A DNA stretch of 64,000 nt from Luteimonas viscosa (GTDB lineage: Bacteria; Pseudomonadota; Gammaproteobacteria; Xanthomonadales; Xanthomonadaceae): the NCBI RefSeq assembly GCF_008244685.1, contig NZ_VTFT01000002.1:248001-312000 (forward strand), written 5' to 3'. The notes below the pieces were generated by a model that had not been told where the DNA came from, searched no databases, and was given only the letters and a program-made list of their open reading frames with translations. Shown here in pieces: positions 19,538-27,337 of the stretch (positions are counted from its first letter, which is position 1; every line of letters starts with the position of its first letter). The position numbers were made by a program, and so were the translations under genes.

Positions 19538-20020
19538 TCAGTCCGGCAGGTGCGCCAGCATGTGCTCCGCGCTCGAGACCCGGAACTCGCCCGGGGCCTC
19601 GACGAACAGCTGCTTGACGATGCCGTCCTCGGCGTAAAGCGCGAAGCGCTTGCTGCGCACGCCCATGCCGTAGCCGCTGGCGTCCATCTCCAGGCCCAGG
19701 GCCCGGGTCAGGTCGGCGTTGCCGTCGGACAGCATGCGCAGGCCCTTCGGCACGTGCTGGCTTTCGCCCCAGGCCTGCATCACGAACGGGTCGTTCACCG
19801 CGATGCAGGCCACGTGCACGCCGCGCTGGCTGAACTCGTCGAAGTGCTCGACGAAGCCCGGCAGGTGGCGCTCCGAGCAGGTGGGGGTGAATGCGCCCGG
19901 GACCGCGAACAGCACCATCCTCCGGCCTTCGAACAGGGTGGGGGTGTCGACCGCCTGGACGCCGTCGTCGATGTACTTGAGCACCACTTCGGGGATTCGG
20001 TCGCCGATCTGGATGGTCAT
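19538..20020 (-). CDS. Peroxiredoxin of the Prx5 (redoxin) type
   Basis: A 160-residue thiol peroxidase that reduces hydroperoxides. The peroxidatic cysteine is Cys48 in the motif PGAFTPTCSERHLPGF, typical of Prx5. A second cysteine occurs in VHVACIAVND. The C-terminus lacks a glutaredoxin domain. ATG 20020 (MTIQIGDRIP, the usual family start) is preferred over ATG 20029, since an AAGG sits about ten bases before it and only one or two bases before the other. It converges with pbpC and is alone in its unit. Confidence 0.92.
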   Translation of the reverse strand: MTIQIGDRIPEVVLKYIDDGVQAVDTPTLFEGRRMVLFAVPGAFTPTCSERHLPGFVEHFDEFSQRGVHVACIAVNDPFVMQAWGESQHVPKGLRMLSDGNADLTRALGLEMDASGYGMGVRSKRFALYAEDGIVKQLFVEAPGEFRVSSAEHMLAHLPD

Positions 20021-20084
20021 GGGGTGCATGCCTTGCCGGTAGGTGAACGACGGCTATCGTCTCACGCCGGGCCCGGGGAGGGGG

Positions 20085-20113
20085 CTTGAAAACCCGCAGG
20101 CTGCTCGCACATC
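20085..20113 (+). promoter_or_regulatory. Heat-shock (sigma-32-like) promoter of hsp20
   Basis: CTTGAAA at 20085-20091 matches the E. coli sigma-32 -35 consensus exactly. Fourteen bases later CGCACATC (20106-20113) resembles the -10 consensus CCCCATNT. The predicted start lies about 45 bases before the hsp20 ATG, leaving room for the AGGAG site at 20152-20156. The family downstream supports the call; the -10 is only partial. Confidence 0.6.
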
Positions 20114-20164
20114 GCGGACATGGCGGCAGCGCGCCGCCGCAACCGCAATTCAGGAGTCGCAGAC

Positions 20165-20623
20165 ATGAGCATCGTCCGTTACCGCCAGCGCCCCTCGGAA
20201 CTGGCGCTGCACGAAGAGATCAAGCAGGTGTTCGACCGCTTCCTCGGCGAGCAGGACACCGACGCCTCGGCCGTGGTGACCGCGCAGTGGGTGCCGCGGG
20301 TCGACATCAAGGAAGAAGCCGAGCGCTTCGTCATCTACGCCGACCTGCCCGGGATCGACCCGCAGGACATCGAGGTCCAGATGGACAAGGGCATCCTCTC
20401 GATCAAGGGCGAGCGCAAGGGCGAATCGAATACCGAGACCGAGCGTTACTCGCGCGTCGAGCGCCGCTACGGCAGCTTCCACCGCCGCTTCGCGCTGCCC
20501 GACAGCGCCGATGCCGACGGCGTATCCGCCAACGGCCGCAACGGCGTGCTCGAGATCGTGATCCCGAAGAAGCCCGAGACCACCCCGCGCCGGATCCAGG
20601 TCGGGAACCCGACCGCGCACTGA
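20165..20623 (+). CDS. Small heat-shock protein, Hsp20/alpha-crystallin family
   Basis: A 152-residue ATP-independent holdase chaperone. The alpha-crystallin domain spans about residues 37-140: WVPRVDIKEEAERFVIYADL, GIDPQDIEVQMDKGILSIKG, a YGSFHRRFALP strand and the end motif NGVLEIVIPKK. The short basic N-terminus (MSIVRYRQRPSELALHEEIK) is typical of xanthomonad Hsp20. ATG 20165 follows AGGAG at 20152-20156 by eight bases; the frame is open further upstream but without family resemblance. A heat-shock-like promoter precedes it and the J-protein gene cbpA follows, so the two form a chaperone pair. Confidence 0.95.
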   Translation: MSIVRYRQRPSELALHEEIKQVFDRFLGEQDTDASAVVTAQWVPRVDIKEEAERFVIYADLPGIDPQDIEVQMDKGILSIKGERKGESNTETERYSRVERRYGSFHRRFALPDSADADGVSANGRNGVLEIVIPKKPETTPRRIQVGNPTAH

Positions 20624-20652
20624 CCGTCGCGCGCTTCCACCGGTAAACTGGC

Positions 20653-20675
20653 GACGGCCCGCATCGCGGGCCGTC
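20653..20675 (+). terminator. Perfect stem-loop between hsp20 and cbpA
   Basis: Ten-base arms GACGGCCCGC (20653-20662) and GCGGGCCGTC (20666-20675) are perfectly complementary with a three-base ATC loop. It ends five bases before the GGAG of cbpA (20681-20684). There is no T run, so it may be a partial terminator, an mRNA-processing or stability element, or a structure masking the cbpA ribosome site. Confidence 0.5.
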
Positions 20676-20689
20676 GTCGTGGAGCGACC

Positions 20690-21589
20690 ATGCAGTTCAA
20701 GGATTACTACAGCGTGCTCGGCGTGGAGCCGAATGCGGGCGATGCCGAAATCAAGTCCGCCTATCGCCGGCTGGCGCGCAAGTACCATCCCGACGTCAGC
20801 AAGGAAGCCGGCGCCGAGGACAAGTTCAAGGCCCTCAACGAGGCATACGAGGCCTTGCGCGACCCGGCCAGGCGCAAGGCCTACGACCAGTTGCGCGCCG
20901 GCGGCTACCGTCCGGGCGACGAGGTGCCGCCGGCCGGATTCGGCGGCGGCCAGGGCGGGTTCGACTTCGACGAAGTGTTCGCCGGCGGCGGCGCGGGCGG
21001 CGGCTTCAGCGATTTCTTCGAAAGCCTGTTCAGGCGCCAGGGCGGCGGCGGGCCCGGCCCGCAGGCGTCGGCGCGCGCGCAGGGCATGGGCGACACGCGC
21101 GCCAGGCTCGCGGTCTCGCTCGAAAACGCCCACCGTGGCGACAGCGTGCGCATCGGCATCGACGGCAAGTCGTTCGACGTGCGGGTGCCCAGGGGCGTGC
21201 GTCCGGGTCAGGTGATCCGGCTGGCGCGGCAGGGCGCCCGCGGCGGCGACCTGCTGCTGGAGGTCGAGTACGCCGCGCATCCGCAGTTCGAGGTCGACGG
21301 CCGCAACATCATCTACACCCTGCCGGTCGCCCCGTGGGAGGCGGCGCTGGGCGCCACGGTCAGCGTTCCGACCCTGGGCGGAAGGGTCGAGCTGAAGATC
21401 CCGCAGGGTTCCGAGGCCGGGCGCAAGCTGCGGCTCCGTGGCCGCGGCCTGCCAGGTCCGGGCGGGGCCGCGGCCGGCGACCAGCTGGTCGAACTGGAGG
21501 TGCAGGCGCCGCCGCCGCGCGCTGACGGGCAGCGCGAGGCCTACGAGAAGCTGCGGGACGCATTCGCCGCGGACTGGCGACGCGACTGA
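20690..21589 (+). CDS. cbpA: J-domain co-chaperone CbpA (DnaJ class)
   Basis: A 299-residue DnaJ-like co-chaperone that stimulates DnaK and, in CbpA, can bind curved DNA. The J domain is residues 1-70 with the HPD motif (KYHPDVSK). A Gly/Phe-rich region follows (about 75-130, many GGG stretches). Two beta-barrel substrate-binding domains fill the rest (VPRGVRPGQVIRLARQG, then VPTLGGRVELKIPQG). No zinc-finger Cys repeats are present, which separates it from DnaJ. It lies 66 bases after hsp20, with a stem-loop between, and is probably co-expressed. Confidence 0.93.
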   Translation: MQFKDYYSVLGVEPNAGDAEIKSAYRRLARKYHPDVSKEAGAEDKFKALNEAYEALRDPARRKAYDQLRAGGYRPGDEVPPAGFGGGQGGFDFDEVFAGGGAGGGFSDFFESLFRRQGGGGPGPQASARAQGMGDTRARLAVSLENAHRGDSVRIGIDGKSFDVRVPRGVRPGQVIRLARQGARGGDLLLEVEYAAHPQFEVDGRNIIYTLPVAPWEAALGATVSVPTLGGRVELKIPQGSEAGRKLRLRGRGLPGPGGAAAGDQLVELEVQAPPPRADGQREAYEKLRDAFAADWRRD

Positions 21590-21617
21590 CCGCGGGCAGG
21601 CGCCGTTGCTCCGGCCA

Positions 21618-21650
21618 CGGCGGCGGGGCCGGTTCGCCCCGCGGCCGCCG
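21618..21650. terminator. GC-rich stem-loop between convergent cbpA and pilH
   Basis: GGCGGC-GGGGC (21619-21629) can pair with GCCCC (21636-21640) and GGCCGCC (21643-21649), leaving a six-base loop and a small bulge. It is placed between two convergent genes, so it may end transcription from both sides. No T run is seen, which is common in this GC-rich genome. Confidence 0.45.
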
Positions 21651-21688
21651 GTCGAACGGGAGAACGGTGGGTCCGCGGGTGGCGCGGC

Positions 21689-22087
21689 TCAGCCGGCCTC
21701 GGGCTCGGTGGGCGGCACGCTGCCGTGGCCGATGGTCGAGACGATCGCCTCGGTGAGGTCGGCTTCGCTGAAAGGTTTGGTCAGGTAGCCCTGCGCGCCC
21801 TGGCGGATGCCCCAGATGCGGTCGGTCTCCTGGTCCTTCGTGGTCACCAGGATCACCGGGATGTGCCCGGTGGCGGCATCGCGCTTGATGGTGCGGGTGG
21901 CCTGGAAGCCGTTGAGGTTCGGCATCACCACGTCCATCAGGATCAGGTCCGGCAACGTCTCCTTCGCCACCCGCACGCCCGCCGCGCCATCCTCCGCGGT
22001 CACCGCTTCGTGCCCCAGCTTCTCGACGATGCGACGGATGCCCATCAGTTGCGAGGGCGAGTCGTCGACGATGAGGATGCGCGCCAT
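21689..22087 (-). CDS. pilH: PilH-like single-domain response regulator
   Basis: A 132-residue CheY-fold receiver with no output domain. It has the acidic pair Asp8-Asp9 (ILIVDDSPSQ), phospho-acceptor Asp52 (LILMDVVMPNLNGF), the switch Thr (LVTTKDQETD) and the conserved Lys in YLTKPFSEADL. The wording MARILIVDDSPSQ...NGFQATRTIKRD...VTTKDQETD closely follows PilH, the twitching-motility regulator of the Pil-Chp system. Here it stands alone, with no pilGIJ or chpA beside it, so the pilH name rests on similarity only. Confidence 0.85.
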   Translation of the reverse strand: MARILIVDDSPSQLMGIRRIVEKLGHEAVTAEDGAAGVRVAKETLPDLILMDVVMPNLNGFQATRTIKRDAATGHIPVILVTTKDQETDRIWGIRQGAQGYLTKPFSEADLTEAIVSTIGHGSVPPTEPEAG

Positions 22088-22148
22088 GCCTGTTCCCCTG
22101 GTGGATGGGCGGATTGTAGCGGTCGGGGGCGCGTTGCCAACGCCCGCG

Positions 22149-23144
22149 CTAGGGGAATGTGACCAGGGTCCTGCCGACCGATCCGCCGCCGAGCATGCCT
22201 TCGAACACCGTGTGCAGGCCGGCCAGCGTGGTTTCGCGGGTGCAGATGCGGTCCAGGTGGCGCGGTTTCCAGTCGGACGCCAGCAGGCGCCAGACCTCGT
22301 CGCGGATGTCGCGGGCGGTGCCGGCGGAAGCGACGCCCAGCAGCGAAACGCCGCGGATGATGAAGGGCATTACCGAGGCGGGCAGGTCGGCGCTGGCGGC
22401 CAGCCCGGCGCTGGCGACATTGCCGTAGGGCCGCGTCTGCGCGAGCAGGCTGGCGAGCATCGGACCACCGACGTTGTCGAGGCCGCCGCCGAACCGCACC
22501 GATTCCAGCGGGCGCTTCGTCGCCAGCGCGTCGCGGCCGAGCACTTCGCGCGCGCCGATCGACTTCAGGTATCCGGCGTGCTCCGGCTTGCCGCTGACCG
22601 CGTGCACGGCGTAGCCGGCACGGCTGAAGATGTCGATCGCGAGCGAACCGACGCCGCCGGTCGCGCCGGTGACGGCGAGCGGACCGAGCGATGGCGATTG
22701 CCGGTTCTCCTGCATGCGCAACAGCGCGAGCGCGGCTGTGAATCCGGCGGTACCGAGGATCATGCTCTCGCGCAGCGACAGCCCGATCGGCAACGGTACC
22801 GCCCACTTCGATTCGAGCCGGGCGTACTGCGCGTAGCCGCCGTCCCGCGTCTCGCCCAGGCCGCTGCCGGTCACCAGCACTTCGTCGCCCTCGCGGAACC
22901 TGGGGTCGGTGGAGGACACCACGTGCCCGGCGACGTCGATGCCACCGACCAGCGGGAACTCGCGCAGGATCCTGCCCTTGCCGGTGCCCGCCAGCGCATC
23001 CTTGAAGTTGACCGAGGAGAACGCGACCTTGACCACGATCTCGCCCGCGGACAGGTCGTCGATCGACACCTGTTCGACGCCGCCGCGGTAGCCGTCCGCG
23101 TCGTCGTGGATGCGGAAGGCGTCGAAGCTGGCGGGAATCGTCAT
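22149..23144 (-). CDS. acuI: Acryloyl-CoA reductase-type quinone oxidoreductase (AcuI/YhdH)
   Basis: A zinc-independent medium-chain dehydrogenase of 331 residues, AcuI/YhdH type, expected to reduce acryloyl-CoA to propionyl-CoA with NADPH. Visible marks are the N-terminal GroES-like fold (VAFSSVNFKDALAGTGKGRI), PLVGGIDVAGHVV, and the nucleotide-binding VTGATGGVGSLAIDIFSRAGY followed by SGKPEHAGYLKSIGA. The C-terminus GGGSVGRTLVTF is characteristic. ATG 23144 (MTIPASFDAFRI) is preferred to the ATG eight codons upstream. It is transcribed alone. Confidence 0.9.
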   Translation of the reverse strand: MTIPASFDAFRIHDDADGYRGGVEQVSIDDLSAGEIVVKVAFSSVNFKDALAGTGKGRILREFPLVGGIDVAGHVVSSTDPRFREGDEVLVTGSGLGETRDGGYAQYARLESKWAVPLPIGLSLRESMILGTAGFTAALALLRMQENRQSPSLGPLAVTGATGGVGSLAIDIFSRAGYAVHAVSGKPEHAGYLKSIGAREVLGRDALATKRPLESVRFGGGLDNVGGPMLASLLAQTRPYGNVASAGLAASADLPASVMPFIIRGVSLLGVASAGTARDIRDEVWRLLASDWKPRHLDRICTRETTLAGLHTVFEGMLGGGSVGRTLVTFP

Positions 23145-23319
23145 GTCCGTGTGTCCTTCGGTCAGCACAGGCTCGGCGAGCCTCTCGACTGCGCACGCGC
23201 GCCGGTCATCCCTTGCTGATGCTGCGCATTGTCACACAGGAGCCCAGTCGACGCGCCACGCCGCCGCAGTGGACACATGCACGCAGGCGGCGCAGATGCA
23301 TGGCGTCAGGCTGTCGCGG

Positions 23320-23919
23320 CTAGCGACGCGCCATTGCGTGCTTCTCGTCGAGCCACTTGCTCGCGCTCGACGGAGAGTAATCGCGCATCCAGGCCAGCAT
23401 GGCGTCGATGTCGTCGCCGTGCCACAGGTCCGCGCGCTGGGCGGCATGCAGGAAGCGCTCGGCGACCATGCGGTCGATCATGCCGATCAGGGGCTCGAAG
23501 AAGTCTTCGACATCGAGGAACGCACAGGGCTTGTTGCCGATGCCGAGCTGGCGCCAGGTCAGCATCTCGAACATCTCGTCGAGCGTGCCGAATCCGCCGG
23601 GCAGGGCGACGAAGGCATCGGACAGGTCGAACATGCGCATCTTGCGCTCGTGCATCGAACCGACCACCTCGAGCCGGGTCAGGCCCTTGTGCGCGACTTC
23701 CCACGAGACCAGTTGTTCCGGAATCACGCCGACCACTTCGCCGCCCGCCTGCAGCACGGCATCGGCGACGATCCCCATCAGGCCGACGTTGCCGCCGCCG
23801 TAGACCATCGTCAGGCCCTGTTTGGCGATGCGGTCGCCCAGGGCCACGGCGCGCTCGGCATAGGCCGGACGGTTGCCGGTACTGGAGCCGCAGTACACGC
23901 AGATCGAGCGCATGGTCAT
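23320..23919 (-). CDS. LOG-family phosphoribohydrolase (TIGR00730)
   Basis: A 199-residue Rossmann-fold protein of the LOG family, which hydrolyses nucleoside 5'-monophosphates (cytokinin-type or AMP) to base and ribose 5-phosphate. It has the N-terminal ICVYCGSSTGNRPAYAE, the mid YGGGNVGLMG, and the signature MHERKMRMFDLSD followed by PGGFGTLDEMFE. Start ATG 23919 overlaps the stop of the upstream small gene by four bases, which supports this start over ATG 23913 and suggests coupling. Often labelled 'lysine decarboxylase' by old annotation; that name is wrong for the family. Confidence 0.92.
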   Translation of the reverse strand: MTMRSICVYCGSSTGNRPAYAERAVALGDRIAKQGLTMVYGGGNVGLMGIVADAVLQAGGEVVGVIPEQLVSWEVAHKGLTRLEVVGSMHERKMRMFDLSDAFVALPGGFGTLDEMFEMLTWRQLGIGNKPCAFLDVEDFFEPLIGMIDRMVAERFLHAAQRADLWHGDDIDAMLAWMRDYSPSSASKWLDEKHAMARR

Positions 23920-24305
23920 CGTCCGTCCGGTTTTGCCGCGGCGGGAGCGGGATCGGGCCTGCCGCAGTCCACTTCCTCGACCACGCCGCCGCGGTAGCGC
24001 ATCGACGTGGTGAGGCGGCGGCCGTCGGCATCGTGGTCGTGCCAGAAATCGATCGCAAAGCTTCCGGCCGGCGGATCGTCGCCGGGACCGGCCGCCGAAT
24101 GGCCCGACAGCGTGCTGTCCGGCGCCCGCCCCATGATCGCCATCGCCTCGCGGTAGTTCATGCCCGTGCGCAACTGCGCGCAGCGGACGTGCGCGGGCGC
24201 GTCTTCGGTGGCGGGCGTGGTTCCGGTCGTGGCGTGGCTCATGGCTGTCGCGAAGCAGCAGGTGAGGGCGATCAGGGCTGGCAGGAGGATGCGCGGCAAC
24301 GGCAT
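23916..24305 (-). CDS. Small exported protein of unknown function
   Basis: A 129-residue predicted secreted protein. A signal peptide is plausible (MPLPRILLPALIALTCCFATAMSHA). The mature part has CAQLRTGMNYREAMAIMGRAPDS and a later FWHDHDADGRRLTTSMRYR...VEEVDCG, which resembles the OmlA/SmpA (BamE-like) pattern of a Leu-x-x-Gly-Met turn followed by MG-x-P, but similarity is weak. Two cysteines could form a disulfide. ATG 24305 is taken for the signal peptide; ATG 24350 is also in frame. It overlaps the LOG gene start by four bases. Confidence 0.65.
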   Translation of the reverse strand: MPLPRILLPALIALTCCFATAMSHATTGTTPATEDAPAHVRCAQLRTGMNYREAMAIMGRAPDSTLSGHSAAGPGDDPPAGSFAIDFWHDHDADGRRLTTSMRYRGGVVEEVDCGRPDPAPAAAKPDGR

Positions 24306-24432
24306 TCGTCGGGGGTTCCGAAGCAAGGGCCCGGACAGATTACGGGCCATCGGGATGGCGGGCGGATGGGCCGTGCGTAGCGAAGGGGTCTGACAGCGGC
24401 TTCGCCCGGCGCCACCGCCGCACCGGGTCGAT

Positions 24433-24501
24433 CGCACGGCGCAAACGGCGCCGTGCGTGATTCGCGCGATGCGGACGCAGGCGTTGCAAGCGCCTGCGTC
24501 C
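24433..24501 (-). terminator. Two strong stem-loops after lpdA
   Basis: Downstream of the suc operon are two perfect hairpins: eleven-base arms GGACGCAGGCG (24473-24483) and CGCCTGCGTCC (24491-24501) with a seven-base loop, and ten-base arms CGCACGGCGC (24433-24442) and GCGCCGTGCG (24448-24457). The first ends eight bases after the lpdA stop. They are likely the operon's transcription end, without an obvious T run. Confidence 0.65.
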
Positions 24502-24508
24502 GTGGCGG

Positions 24509-25945
24509 TCAGTTGGCCTTGTGGATCGCCCGCTTGTCGACCGCCATCGCGGCGTCGTGGATCGCTTCGGACAGCGTCGGGTGCGCATGGCAGATGCGCG
24601 CGAGATCGTCGGCCGAGCCCTTGAACTCCATGGTCAGCACGCCTTCGTGCACCAGTTCCGACACGCCGACGCCGACCAGGTGCATCCCCAGCACGCGATC
24701 GGTCTCGGCATGCGCGAGCACCTTGACGAAGCCCGCCGGCTCGCCCATCGCCACCGCACGGCCGATCGCGGCGAACGGGAAGCTGCCGGCCCTGTACGGC
24801 ACGCCATCTTCCTTGAGCTGCTGTTCGGTCCTGCCGACCCAGGCGATCTCCGGTTCGGTGTAGATGACCCACGGGATCGTGTCGAAGTTGACGTGGCCGG
24901 GCAGGCCGGCGATCAGCTCGGCCACGGCGATGCCTTCCTCGAACCCCTTGTGCGCCAGCATCGGGCCGCGCACGCAGTCGCCGACCGCCCAGACGCCGTC
25001 GACGCCGGTGTGGCAGTGTTCGTCGACCTCGATCCGTCCGCGGTCGTCGAGCTTCACGCCGGTACCGTCGGCCAGCAGCCCCTTGGAAGCGGCCTTGCGG
25101 CCAACGGCAACCAGCAGCCTGTCGACGGTGATCGACTGCTCGCCGTCCTTGTCGGCGTAGCTGACGACGACTTCCTTCTTCTTGCCCTTGCCGGTCACAA
25201 CGGACTTCGAGACCTTGGCGCCGAGCCTGATGTCGAGGCCCTGCTTGCGGAATTCCTTCAGCGCGGCCTTCGCAACCTCCGCATCGGCCACGGCGAGGAA
25301 GTCCGGCAGCGCCTCGAGGATGGTGACCTCGGCGCCGAGCCGCTTCCACACGCTGCCCAGTTCCAGACCGATCACGCCGGCGCCGATCACGGCCAGCCGC
25401 TTCGGCACCTCGGTGAAGTCGAGCGCGCCGACGTTGTCGACGATGGCCTCGCCGTCGAACTTCGCGAACGGCAGTTCGATCGAATCCGAGCCCGCGGCGA
25501 TGATCACGTTGGTGCCGGTCAGCTCGACCTCGGACCCGTCGTGCTGCTTCACCTTGACCAGGCGCTCGGGATGGAGCGTGGCGAAGCCATAGTAGGGCGT
25601 GACCTTGTTCGCCTTGAACAGCGTCGCGATGCCGCCGGTGAACTGCTTCACGATCCTGTCCTTGCGACCGACCATCGCACCGACATCGATCTTCGCGTCC
25701 TTGAAGCTGATGCCGTGGTCGCCGAAAAGGTGGCCCATGTTCCAGAACTGGCGCGAGGAATCGAGCAGCGCCTTGGACGGGATGCAGCCCACGCGCAGGC
25801 AGGTGCCGCCGAGCGCGGGCTTGCCGTCCTTGCCCAGCGCGGCGTCGATGCAGGCGACCTTCATGCCCAGCTGCGCGGCACGGATGGCGGCGTGGTAGCC
25901 GGCGGGGCCGGCTCCGATGACGACGATGTCGAATTGTTCGCTCAT
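24509..25945 (-). CDS. lpdA: Dihydrolipoyl dehydrogenase (E3)
   Basis: FAD-linked disulfide oxidoreductase of 478 residues that reoxidises dihydrolipoyl groups of 2-oxoacid dehydrogenase complexes. It has the FAD-binding VVIGAGPAGYHAAIRAAQLG, the redox-active pair in GGTCLRVGCIPSKALLD, the NAD motif VIGAGVIGLELGSVW, a second FAD motif GVWAVGDCVRGPMLAHKGFEEG, and the C-terminal His-Glu region (ICHAHPTLSEAIHDA). It is the third gene of sucA-sucB-lpdA and serves the 2-oxoglutarate complex. Arg replaces the more usual Asn in CLRVGC. A palindromic repeat separates it from sucB. Confidence 0.97.
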   Translation of the reverse strand: MSEQFDIVVIGAGPAGYHAAIRAAQLGMKVACIDAALGKDGKPALGGTCLRVGCIPSKALLDSSRQFWNMGHLFGDHGISFKDAKIDVGAMVGRKDRIVKQFTGGIATLFKANKVTPYYGFATLHPERLVKVKQHDGSEVELTGTNVIIAAGSDSIELPFAKFDGEAIVDNVGALDFTEVPKRLAVIGAGVIGLELGSVWKRLGAEVTILEALPDFLAVADAEVAKAALKEFRKQGLDIRLGAKVSKSVVTGKGKKKEVVVSYADKDGEQSITVDRLLVAVGRKAASKGLLADGTGVKLDDRGRIEVDEHCHTGVDGVWAVGDCVRGPMLAHKGFEEGIAVAELIAGLPGHVNFDTIPWVIYTEPEIAWVGRTEQQLKEDGVPYRAGSFPFAAIGRAVAMGEPAGFVKVLAHAETDRVLGMHLVGVGVSELVHEGVLTMEFKGSADDLARICHAHPTLSEAIHDAAMAVDKRAIHKAN

Positions 25946-25960
25946 TTCATTCGCTCACAA

Positions 25961-26040
25961 CGGGATTCGGGATTGGGGATTGGGGATTCGGGAAGCGGAC
26001 CGGCTTTGCCGAATCCCCAATCCCGAATTCCGAATCCCGG
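25961..26040. repeat. Long inverted GGGATTCGG-type repeat
   Basis: The left arm (25961-25992) is a tandem of GGGATT(C/G)GG units; the right arm (about 26010-26040) is its near complement (CCGAATCCCCAATCCCG... CGAATCCCGG). The whole could fold into a long hairpin between sucB and lpdA mRNAs. A single arm of the same repeat, including the AAGCGG tail, lies inside metH at 47230-47272, so it belongs to a mobile or dispersed family. Confidence 0.75.
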
Positions 26041-26055
26041 CATGGCTGCTGGGGC

Positions 26056-27300
26056 CTACAGCCCCAGCACCATGCGGCCCGGGTTCTCCAGCTGGTTCTT
26101 GATGTCGACCAGGAACAGCACCGCGTCCTTGCCGTCGATGATGCGGTGGTCGTAGCTCAGCGCGATGTACATCATCGGCGCGGCGATCACCTTGCCGTCC
26201 TCGACGATCGCGCGCTCCTTGATCGCGTGCATGCCCAGGATCGCGCTCTGCGGCGGGTTCACGATCGGCGTGGAGAACAGCGAGCCGAAGGTGCCGCCGT
26301 TGGTGATGGTGAAGGTGCCGCCCTGCAGGTCCTCGAGCTTGAGCCCGCCCTCGCGCGCCGCCCTGGCGTAGTCGCCGATGCCCTTCTCGACGTCGGCGAA
26401 CGACATGCGCTCGACGTTGCGCAGCACCGGCGTGACCAGGCCGCGGTCGGTGGAGATCGCCACCGAGATGTCGGCGTAGCCGTGGTAGACCACGTCGTCG
26501 CCGTCGACCGAGGCGTTGACCACCGGGTAGCGCTGCAGCGCGTTGGCCGCGGCCTTGGCGAAGAAGCTCATGAAGCCGAGCTTGACGCCGGTGTCCTTCT
26601 GGAACTGCTCGCCCAGTTCCTTGCGCAGCGCCATCACCTTGCCCAGGTTGACCTCGTTGAACGAGGTCAGCATCGCGATCGATTCCTTCGACTGCATCAG
26701 CCGCTCGGCGATGCGCTTGCGGATGCGGGTCATCGGCACGCGCTGTTCCGGGCGCGCGCCGCCCGAAACGCCCGAGGTCCTGCCGGCGGCGTAGTTGACC
26801 AGGTCTTCCTTGGTCACCGCGCCGCGGCGGCCGGTGCCTTCGACCTGGGCCGGGTCGATGCCTTCCTTCTGCGCGGTGAAGCGGGCGCCGGGCGGGAGTT
26901 CGCCGGTACCGCCGGTGTCGCCGGACACCGGCGCCGGCTTGGTCGAGGCGGGAGCGGCGGCTTCGGCCTTGGCAGCGCCCTGCTTGGCCTGCACTTCCTC
27001 GGCGCCGGCGGCGGGCTTGTCGTCCTTCGCCTTCGCGGCCGGAGCGGGCTCGGCCGCGGCCGCGCCTTCCTCGATGATCGCCAGCACCTGCTGGCTGGTC
27101 ACCGTGTCGCCTTCCTTGTACTTGATCTCCTTGAGCACGCCGTCGACCGGCGAGGGGACCTCGAGCACGACCTTGTCGGTCTCCAGGTCCACGAGGTTCT
27201 CGTCGCGCTTGACCGCGTCCCCCGCCTTCTTGTGCCAGCCGGCGATGGTGGCGTCGGAGACGGATTCGGGGAGAACCGGAACTTTGACTTCGGTGGCCAT
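26056..27300 (-). CDS. sucB: Dihydrolipoyl succinyltransferase (E2 of 2-oxoglutarate dehydrogenase)
   Basis: E2 core of the 2-oxoglutarate dehydrogenase complex; transfers succinyl from E1 to CoA. The 414-residue protein has one lipoyl domain (residues ~1-78, lipoylated Lys in NLVDLETDKVVLEVPSP), an Ala/Pro/Glu-rich linker, a peripheral subunit-binding domain (about 130-170, DPAQVEGTGRRGAVTKEDLV) and the catalytic domain ending with the active-site HRIIDGKDA motif. It sits 37 bases after sucA. An eight-base perfect stem overlapping its stop (GCTGGGGC / GCCCCAGC) probably reflects its last codons. Confidence 0.97.
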   Translation of the reverse strand: MATEVKVPVLPESVSDATIAGWHKKAGDAVKRDENLVDLETDKVVLEVPSPVDGVLKEIKYKEGDTVTSQQVLAIIEEGAAAAEPAPAAKAKDDKPAAGAEEVQAKQGAAKAEAAAPASTKPAPVSGDTGGTGELPPGARFTAQKEGIDPAQVEGTGRRGAVTKEDLVNYAAGRTSGVSGGARPEQRVPMTRIRKRIAERLMQSKESIAMLTSFNEVNLGKVMALRKELGEQFQKDTGVKLGFMSFFAKAAANALQRYPVVNASVDGDDVVYHGYADISVAISTDRGLVTPVLRNVERMSFADVEKGIGDYARAAREGGLKLEDLQGGTFTITNGGTFGSLFSTPIVNPPQSAILGMHAIKERAIVEDGKVIAAPMMYIALSYDHRIIDGKDAVLFLVDIKNQLENPGRMVLGL

Positions 27301-27337
27301 GGGATGGCGTCCTTGGGGCGTTGAAGGCGGGGCGGTG

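Noticed and set aside
26047..26066. Perfect eight-base stem overlapping the sucB stop
   Set aside because: It falls in the last codons of sucB (Leu-Gly-Leu-stop) and lacks a T run, so I attribute it to coding sequence rather than a terminator.
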